Assembly: GCA_019322855.1 (NCBI GenBank)
Contig: JAHWIA010000046.1
Span: 1 to 6,636, forward strand
DNA from: Candidatus Woesearchaeota archaeon
GTDB taxonomy: Archaea > Nanobdellota > Nanobdellia > Woesearchaeales > WJKV01
DNA length: 6,636 nucleotides
Reading direction: 5' to 3'
How positions within the stretch are numbered: position 1 is the stretch's first letter; each line of letters starts with the position of its first letter. Below are positions 1 to 4,016 of the stretch, in pieces. A model generated the notes under the pieces. That model was not told the DNA's origin, did not search any database, and was given only the letters and a program-made list of their open reading frames with translations. The translations under genes were made by a program, and so were the position numbers.

Positions 1-224
1 GCGCGACAGCAATAGGAGAAGGTGCGGATGCAATCATCGAAGTTCTTAACAAGGAGTACAAGAAGACGATGAAGATGAAAGACTGCATTGGTCTTGGCAT
101 CAAGGCATTGAAGAGGGTGCTCGGCGCGAATTTCAAGCTGGAAAGAGTGGAAGTCGCACAAATAAGCACAGCCAATAAAATGTTCGAGAAACTTACAAAA
201 GAGGACATCAAGAAATTAGTATAA
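1..224 (+). CDS. psmA: Proteasome subunit alpha, C-terminal end (partial, cut by window start)
   Basis: Reading from base 3 gives 73 residues to a TAA at 222-224. The fragment opens with ATAIGEGADAIIEVLNKEYK, which matches the conserved segment of archaeal 20S proteasome alpha subunits (family pattern K-A-x-A-I-G...E-F-L-E-K-x-Y), followed by a helix with GLGIKALKRVL and a short strand ending in KLTKEDIKKLV. In the family, alpha subunits form the outer heptameric rings of the cytoplasmic 20S core, gate substrate entry and dock the PAN/Cdc48 ATPases. The catalytic threonine belongs to the beta subunit and is not expected here. The N-terminal gate residues are outside the window. Position directly ahead of SBDS and the exosome genes is the classical archaeal superoperon order, which strengthens the call. 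A beta subunit is less likely on both sequence and context. Confidence 0.88.
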   Translation, partial: ATAIGEGADAIIEVLNKEYKKTMKMKDCIGLGIKALKRVLGANFKLERVEVAQISTANKMFEKLTKEDIKKLV

Positions 225-225
225 A

Positions 226-948
226 ATGGGAAAAAGTCAATACATAACAGACGATAAAGAAACCTTCCAGGTCAATCTTGCGAGATTGAAGAAAGGAGGT
301 TCGCATTTTGAGATCGCGATCAACAGCGAAGAGGCGATTGCTTTCAAAGAAGGCAGGGGCGTTTCTGTAAAAGAAGTCCTGAAGAGCGAACATGTCTATT
401 ATGATGTGAAGAAAGGAGAGCTGGCTTCTGAAGAAAGGATGAATGCCTTGTTCGGAACAAGCGATCCATTGAAGGTTGCAGAGATTATCTTGAATGACGG
501 AGAGATACAGCTTACTCAAGAACAAAGGGAGAAAGCAAGAGAAGACAAGAAGAACAAGATAATCGCGATCATAGCGAGGGATGCTATTGATCCTAAAACT
601 AAACTGCCTCATCCTCCAGAAAGGATAAGGCTTGCAATAGAAGAGGCCAAGGTTTCTATCAACGAATTCAGGACTGCAGAGAACCAGATAGAAGATGTTG
701 TCAAGAAACTGAAGCCGATAATACCTATCAGTTTTGAAAAACGAACATTGGAAATAAGAGTTCCTGCAAATTTTGCAGGAAAGATACAGAGTTATGCGCG
801 ACAGCAAGGAAAACTTGTGCACGAAGCATGGCTTGATGACGGTTCGTTTCAATACACTGTTGAATTGAGCGGGGGTCTTGTAGACCGTTACGTTGAAAAT
901 TTAAACAATGTGACACATGGTAGTGTAGAGGTAAAAGAAATTAAATAG
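226..948 (+). CDS. Ribosome maturation factor SBDS/Sdo1 homolog
   Basis: A 240-residue protein of normal family length. Domain I (FYSH) spans about residues 5-90 and contains VNLARLKKGGSHFEIAIN. Domain II (about 91-165) opens with GEIQLTQEQR (92-101) and holds the hallmark DPKTKLPHPPERIRLAIEEA (122-141). Domain III (about 166-240) is a small alpha/beta domain with RTLEIRVPANFAGK. In eukaryotes SBDS/Sdo1 works with the GTPase EFL1 to release eIF6 from nascent 60S subunits; archaeal homologs bind the large subunit and the exosome operon carries them widely. The ATG at 226 lies one base after the psmA stop and has no clear Shine-Dalgarno site (the nearest GAGG, 201-204, is 21 bases away), so translation is probably coupled to psmA. 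An N-terminal extension of roughly ten residues precedes the usual domain start. Function is inferred from the family; the identification is firm. Confidence 0.96.
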   Translation: MGKSQYITDDKETFQVNLARLKKGGSHFEIAINSEEAIAFKEGRGVSVKEVLKSEHVYYDVKKGELASEERMNALFGTSDPLKVAEIILNDGEIQLTQEQREKAREDKKNKIIAIIARDAIDPKTKLPHPPERIRLAIEEAKVSINEFRTAENQIEDVVKKLKPIIPISFEKRTLEIRVPANFAGKIQSYARQQGKLVHEAWLDDGSFQYTVELSGGLVDRYVENLNNVTHGSVEVKEIK

Positions 949-960
949 GAGAGTGAAAAA

Positions 961-1788
961 ATGCCACTAAAAGTAGAAAACAAAAGCATTGTTGTCCCAG
1001 GAGAGATTCTGGCAGAAGGTATGGATTTTCTGCCTGGTGAAGGAGCATTTCGGGACAAAGAACAAGTGATCAGTAAAAGAGTAGGTCTGCTTAATGTTGA
1101 TGGAAGAGCTATCAAGATCATTCCTCTAGCAGGAACTTACTTGCCAAAGATCGGAGATAGAATAATCTGTATGGTTTTTGATGTAACATATACTGGATGG
1201 AGAGTTGATACCAACACTGCATACAGCGCTATGTTGAGCATGAAAGAAGCTACGTCTGACTATATAGAGAGGGGCGCAGACCTTAACAAGTATTTTGCTA
1301 TCGGAGATTTCATGGTAGCAAAAATAACTAATGTTACTGGCCAGAACCTGATAGACATCAGCGTGAAAGGGCCGGGCCTGATGAAACTGAAGGCAGGTAG
1401 GATAATCAACATAAATCCTTGCAAGGTTCCAAGAGTGATCGGAAAGCAGGGAAGCATGGTCAGCAAGATCAAGACTGCAACAGGATGTAATGTTGTTGTA
1501 GGCCAGAATGGTTTGATCTGGATCAAAGGAGAGCCAGAGACAGAACTTATTGCTGAAGAATGCATAAAGAAGATAGACAAAGAAGCTCACATTTCTGGAT
1601 TGACAGATGCAATAGATGAATTCTTGAAAGAAAAGACAAAAGGAATGACCATTGTTGCATACAAAGAACCTGAGCCTGAAAGAACAGAAAGACGTGAACG
1701 AAGGCCTCCTAGAAGAGATTCAAGGGGCAGCCCGAGAGGCGGTTCTAGAGGACCTAGGAACAGCAATAGGAGATACCAGAGGAGGTAA
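961..1788 (+). CDS. rrp4: Exosome complex RNA-binding protein Rrp4
   Basis: A 275-residue cap subunit of the archaeal exosome. Residues about 1-55 form the N-terminal domain (VVPGEILAEGMDFLPGEGAF, 11-30), 61-135 the S1 RNA-binding domain (starting YLPKIGDRI, with MVAKITNVTGQNLIDIS), and 147-215 the KH domain with a true GxxG loop, RVIGKQGS (G160-K-Q-G163). In the family a trimer of Rrp4 and/or Csl4 sits on the Rrp41/Rrp42 hexamer and guides RNA into the central channel; Rrp4 favours poly(A). After about residue 234 comes an unusual tail of some 41 residues with 15 arginines between 241 and 275 and RG repeats at 255-264, probably disordered and RNA-binding. The ATG at 961 follows a GGAG at 948-951 with 9-base spacing and is 12 bases after the SBDS stop. 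The KH domain with GxxG and the lack of a zinc ribbon exclude Csl4. Confidence 0.96.
   Translation: MPLKVENKSIVVPGEILAEGMDFLPGEGAFRDKEQVISKRVGLLNVDGRAIKIIPLAGTYLPKIGDRIICMVFDVTYTGWRVDTNTAYSAMLSMKEATSDYIERGADLNKYFAIGDFMVAKITNVTGQNLIDISVKGPGLMKLKAGRIININPCKVPRVIGKQGSMVSKIKTATGCNVVVGQNGLIWIKGEPETELIAEECIKKIDKEAHISGLTDAIDEFLKEKTKGMTIVAYKEPEPERTERRERRPPRRDSRGSPRGGSRGPRNSNRRYQRR
1781..1786 (+). promoter_or_regulatory. Shine-Dalgarno site for rrp41, inside the end of rrp4
   Basis: GGAGGT lies 7 bases before the rrp41 ATG at 1794. It is made by the last arginine codons and the first base of the rrp4 TAA stop (1786-1788), so one sequence ends one gene and starts the next. It fixes the rrp41 start. 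Confidence 0.85.
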
Positions 1789-1793
1789 TAACA

Positions 1794-2510
1794 ATGGCTT
1801 ATACTAAACGACTTGACGGAAGAAAACTTGATGAAGTAAGAAAGATAGAAGCTAAGGTCGGTGTAATCCCTAAGGCAAAGGGAAGCGCTTATTTCAAGTG
1901 CGGCAAGACCCACGCTTATGCTGCAGTCTACGGACCAAGAGAATTGCATCCTAAATTCTTGCAGGATCCAAAGACAGGAAAACTAAGGGTCACTTACAAC
2001 ATGCTTCCATTCTCAGGAACAGGCAACAGAGTAAGGCCTGGACCTAACAGAAGAGCGAAAGAAATTAGTCTTGTAAGCGAAAAGGCATTGATGCCTGTAA
2101 TGGACTTGTCAGAATTTCCAAACACTGTTGTTGATGTGTTTGTTGAAATTACACAAGCTGACGCAGGCACGAGATGCGCAGGTATCTGTGCAGCGTCAAT
2201 GGCTCTTGCAGACGCAGGATTCAGAATGACTGACCTGCCTGTAGCATTTGCGCTTGGAGCGGCAGACGGCACAATCTTTGCTGACCCTGATTACAATGAA
2301 GAGATTCTTGCAGAATCAGGCGTGACAAAGACAATGGCTGACATCGCATTGACCATTCTTCCGAGAACAGGAGAATTCTCATTACTGCAGATGGACGGCG
2401 AATTAAAGAAAGAAAGCCTGAAAGAAGTATATGATTTGGCGCATAAGACTGCAAACAATATCTTGAAGATCATGCAGGATGCATTAAAAGCCAAATTCAA
2501 GGAGGCATGA
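1794..2510 (+). CDS. rrp41: Exosome complex exonuclease Rrp41 (catalytic RNase PH-type subunit)
   Basis: A 238-residue RNase PH-fold protein. It opens with KRLDGRKLDEVRKI (5-18), has GTGNRVRPGPNRRAKEIS (75-92) with the arginine pair R86-R87, the phosphate-site motif DAGTRCAGICAAS (123-135, R127), and a C-terminal ILPRTGEFSLLQMDGEL (188-204) typical of archaeal Rrp41. The family alternates with Rrp42 in a hexameric ring; Rrp41 carries the active site for phosphorolytic 3'-5' RNA decay and, with NDP, for tailing. The catalytic loop is odd. In Sulfolobus Rrp41 two aspartates (D182, D188) lie six residues apart; here the second is D183, but the residue six before it is V177 and the region 164-183 seems about seven residues longer than usual, with E169-E170 nearest the expected first acid. 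Phosphate-binding residues remain, so I infer an active or altered enzyme rather than a dead one. The stop overlaps the rrp42 region (ATGA at 2507-2510). Confidence 0.95.
   Translation: MAYTKRLDGRKLDEVRKIEAKVGVIPKAKGSAYFKCGKTHAYAAVYGPRELHPKFLQDPKTGKLRVTYNMLPFSGTGNRVRPGPNRRAKEISLVSEKALMPVMDLSEFPNTVVDVFVEITQADAGTRCAGICAASMALADAGFRMTDLPVAFALGAADGTIFADPDYNEEILAESGVTKTMADIALTILPRTGEFSLLQMDGELKKESLKEVYDLAHKTANNILKIMQDALKAKFKEA
2501..2505 (+). promoter_or_regulatory. Shine-Dalgarno site that decides the rrp42 start
   Basis: GGAGG sits inside the last codons of rrp41. It is only one base from the ATG at 2507 (too close for normal initiation) but ten bases from the in-frame ATG at 2516, so 2516 is the better start. 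The ATG at 2531 is a further, more distant option. Confidence 0.7.
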
Positions 2511-2515
2511 TTACA

Positions 2516-3289
2516 ATGATAAAAAACAGTATGAAGGAACACATAAAGGAACTGGTAAAAAAAGGTTTCAGGATCGATACCAGAAAATTCGACCAGTACA
2601 GGGATGTTTCCATTGAAAAAGGAGTCATCAAGACTGCAGAAGGCAGTGCAAGAGTAAAGATCGGCGAAACAGATGTCATTGTCGGCGTAAAACTTGAATT
2701 AGGAACGCCTTATCCTGACAAGCCAGAAGACGGAACTATCATGGTAAGTGCAGAACTGAGGCCTATGGCAAATCCAGGATTCGAGCCTGGCCCGCCAAGC
2801 ATAGATTCTATCGAGCTTGCAAGGATGGTGGACAGAGGTATCAGGGAAAGCTGCGCACTCGATTTCAAGAAACTGTGCGTTACACCTGGAGAGAAAATAT
2901 GGATTGTGTTGATAGACATCACACCGATGAACGCTGCAGGAAACTTGTTTGATGCAGCAGGAATCGCAGCGATCGCTGCATTGCAGGATGCGAAATTTCC
3001 TACAATAGAAGGAGATGCTATCAATTATAAGGAACTGACAAACGATCCTTTGCCATTGCAGTTCAGCCCTATTCCAGTGACTGTAAGCAAGATAGAAGGA
3101 CAGCTTATCGTTGATCTTACAGAAGAGGAAGAGAGTGCAGTTGATGCAAGACTTACAATCTCAACTACAGAAGACGGCACAATGTGCGCTTTATTGAAAG
3201 GCAAGGACGCTCCATTGAGTCCAGACGAGATAAGTAAGATGGTTGATATCGCGCTCGAAAAATCCAAAGAGCTGAGGGCTTTTTTATAA
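2516..3289 (+). CDS. rrp42: Exosome complex protein Rrp42 (non-catalytic RNase PH-type subunit)
   Basis: About 257 residues from the ATG at 2516. The frame is open from 2507, where an ATGA overlaps the rrp41 stop, but the GGAGG at 2501-2505 is too close to that codon. Starting from the 2516 Met, the protein has an N-terminal helix, then RIDTRKFDQYRDVSIEKG, GSARVKIGETDVIVGVKLE, the Rrp42 signature ELGTPYPDKPEDGTIMVSAE, LARMVDRGIRES and, near the C-terminus, VDLTEEEESAVDARLTIS. In the family Rrp42 lacks catalytic residues but makes the hexameric ring with Rrp41 and contributes arginines that hold the RNA 3' end; the phosphorolytic site forms at the Rrp41-Rrp42 interface. Length is slightly below the 270-odd residues of Sulfolobus Rrp42. 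It is followed after 10 bases by rpoK, not by the L37Ae gene common at this place in other archaea. Identification is firm; the start is probable. Confidence 0.95.
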   Translation: MIKNSMKEHIKELVKKGFRIDTRKFDQYRDVSIEKGVIKTAEGSARVKIGETDVIVGVKLELGTPYPDKPEDGTIMVSAELRPMANPGFEPGPPSIDSIELARMVDRGIRESCALDFKKLCVTPGEKIWIVLIDITPMNAAGNLFDAAGIAAIAALQDAKFPTIEGDAINYKELTNDPLPLQFSPIPVTVSKIEGQLIVDLTEEEESAVDARLTISTTEDGTMCALLKGKDAPLSPDEISKMVDIALEKSKELRAFL

Positions 3290-3295
3290 GGAGGT
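3290..3295 (+). promoter_or_regulatory. Shine-Dalgarno site for rpoK
   Basis: GGAGGT begins directly after the rrp42 TAA (3287-3289) and lies four bases before the ATG at 3300. It supports the chosen rpoK start and translation from the same message as rrp42. Confidence 0.82.
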
Positions 3296-3299
3296 AAAA

Positions 3300-3545
3300 A
3301 TGGCTGCTGCAAAGAAAGAAGTTCAGGAAAAGTTCACCAAATACGAAAGAGCAAGAATCATAGGAAGCAGGGCTCTGCAGATTAGCATGGGAGCGCCTTT
3401 CATGATCAAGCTGACAAAGGAAGAGCTCGAGGAAATTAACTACGACCCTATAGAGATTGCAAAGAGAGAGTTCGAAGCCGGTGTTATTCCTATGACAGTA
3501 GTACGGCCTTTGCCTAGAAAGGTAGAAGATGAAGAAGAAAAATAA
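3300..3545 (+). CDS. rpoK: DNA-directed RNA polymerase subunit K (RpoK/Rpb6/omega family)
   Basis: An 81-residue protein with the two family hallmarks: KYERARIIGSRALQISMGAP (14-33), the helix that clamps the largest subunit's C-terminal region, and PIEIAKREFEAGVIPMTVVR (50-69). RpoK is the archaeal counterpart of eukaryotic Rpb6 and bacterial omega and stabilises assembly of the RNA polymerase core. The C-terminus is an acidic, lysine-containing tail (EDEEEK), and the N-terminus a short charged leader. The start at 3300 has a strong Shine-Dalgarno site and is 10 bases after rrp42. In many Euryarchaeota rpoK lies with the L13/S9/RpoN genes, so a place directly after rrp42 is notable. It is the last gene of the operon, being followed by an oligo-T tract and a convergent gene. 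RpoH or RpoL do not fit the motifs. Confidence 0.95.
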   Translation: MAAAKKEVQEKFTKYERARIIGSRALQISMGAPFMIKLTKEELEEINYDPIEIAKREFEAGVIPMTVVRPLPRKVEDEEEK

Positions 3546-3547
3546 AT
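3531..3547 (-). terminator. Possible T-rich terminator of the convergent minus-strand gene
   Basis: Read on the minus strand, the sequence just past the stop at 3561-3563 runs into a T-rich segment with T5 at 3542-3538 followed by CTTCTTC. It lies inside the 3' end of rpoK. The tract is shorter and more interrupted than the plus-strand one, so this call is weak and is inferred mainly from position. Confidence 0.33.
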
Positions 3548-3552
3548 AATAA

Positions 3553-3562
3553 TTCTTTTTTT
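3553..3562 (+). terminator. Oligo-T transcription terminator of the exosome operon
   Basis: A T-rich stretch with seven consecutive T (3556-3562) follows the rpoK stop by ten bases. Archaeal RNA polymerase ends transcription at such oligo-T tracts without needing a hairpin, and I see no stem-loop. The tract includes the last bases of the convergent membrane-protein gene. Confidence 0.6.
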
Positions 3563-3956
3563 ATTCGCTTTTCCATGCATCGATGAACAATACTATTCCT
3601 GCGAAAGCTGTCAAAGCATTCAAGATTGTTCCGCCGATGAATTCTATGTTCCAGCCTATGATGCCATACTGATTGAGCACTGGAATCAGACCTAGTGCAA
3701 ATATAGGGATGCCTGCGACAATAGAAAGCCACATCCATGCACTTTGCTGGTAAACTTCGTGCGTTGCGTCCCATAACAAGAAGATTCCTGCAATAATCAA
3801 TATTATTCTGAACGCGAAGGCCGGCACTGCTGGAATGTTCCATCCTATAATTCCCATACTATTAAGCATAGGGACCAGCGCAATCGCAACTAATAGTACA
3901 CCTAAAATCATGCTTATCCAAGAACGAATACCGAATCGACCGTGTATGCTAACCAT
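3561..3956 (-). CDS. Small membrane protein with two tandem copies of a two-helix module
   Basis: I do not recognise a named family. The protein has 131 residues, mostly hydrophobic, with four likely membrane segments (about 13-30, 46-63, 76-93, 108-126). Residues 13-64 and 76-127 align without gaps at a fixed offset of 63, with 21 identities in 52. Each copy has W-x-S near its start, then L-x-P-x-L-N-x-x-G-I-I-G-W-N-I (PMLNSMGIIGWNI at 29-41, PVLNQYGIIGWNI at 92-104), a second hydrophobic segment, and a closing A-G-I-x-L-x-x-D-A. A short polar linker (THEVYQQS) joins them. There is no cleavable signal peptide, catalytic motif or cysteine. The start ATG at 3956-3954 is supported by GGTGAT five bases upstream and a TATA box farther up. 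It lies 60 bases downstream of the kinase gene on the same strand; co-regulation is possible but unproven. Similar repeated LN-x-x-G-x-I-G modules occur, as I recall, in small proteins of DPANN archaea; that memory is uncertain. Confidence 0.8.
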   Translation of the reverse strand: MVSIHGRFGIRSWISMILGVLLVAIALVPMLNSMGIIGWNIPAVPAFAFRIILIIAGIFLLWDATHEVYQQSAWMWLSIVAGIPIFALGLIPVLNQYGIIGWNIEFIGGTILNALTAFAGIVLFIDAWKSE

Positions 3957-3961
3957 GCTTT

Positions 3962-3967
3962 ATCACC
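3962..3967 (-). promoter_or_regulatory. Shine-Dalgarno site of the duplicated membrane protein
   Basis: On the minus strand GGTGAT lies five bases before the ATG at 3956-3954. It matches the anti-Shine-Dalgarno end of archaeal 16S rRNA and fixes the start. Confidence 0.75.
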
Positions 3968-4003
3968 TTTTTTTATTGATATTGACATAATAACCATTAT
4001 TGG

Positions 4004-4011
4004 TTTATAAA
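4004..4011 (-). promoter_or_regulatory. TATA box of the membrane-protein gene
   Basis: TTTATAAA is centred about 51 bases upstream of the start codon at 3956. With the usual 25-or-so-base distance, transcription would begin near 3982 and give a short leader containing the GGTGAT site. The A-rich bases just upstream on the minus strand (4014-4025) could act as a BRE and overlap the kinase stop codon. The element is palindromic, so strand is assigned from the downstream gene. Confidence 0.55.
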
Positions 4012-4016
4012 CGTTT

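Noticed and set aside
208..852. Open frame of 214 codons on the minus strand opposite SBDS
   Set aside because: SBDS on the plus strand has full family signatures. The opposite product is cysteine, phenylalanine and serine rich with no domain and no start signals.
1..1773. Short direct repeats: a 12-base match between 1-12 and about 794-808, and a 13-base match between 7-19 and 1761-1773
   Set aside because: Matches of this length are expected by chance in a window of this size, they fall in unrelated coding contexts, and there is no array or flanking structure.
1663..1788. Rrp4 tail as a frameshift product
   Set aside because: The arginine-rich tail is read in the same frame as the KH domain without a break, and it ends exactly at the rrp41 Shine-Dalgarno site as expected for a tight operon. 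It looks like a real extension.
3546..4016. Search for a tRNA, small RNA, riboswitch or mobile-element end in the region between the operon and the kinase
   Set aside because: Nearly all of it is the membrane-protein gene. The remaining spaces are 15 and 60 bases, with only the T tract, TATA box and ribosome-binding site.
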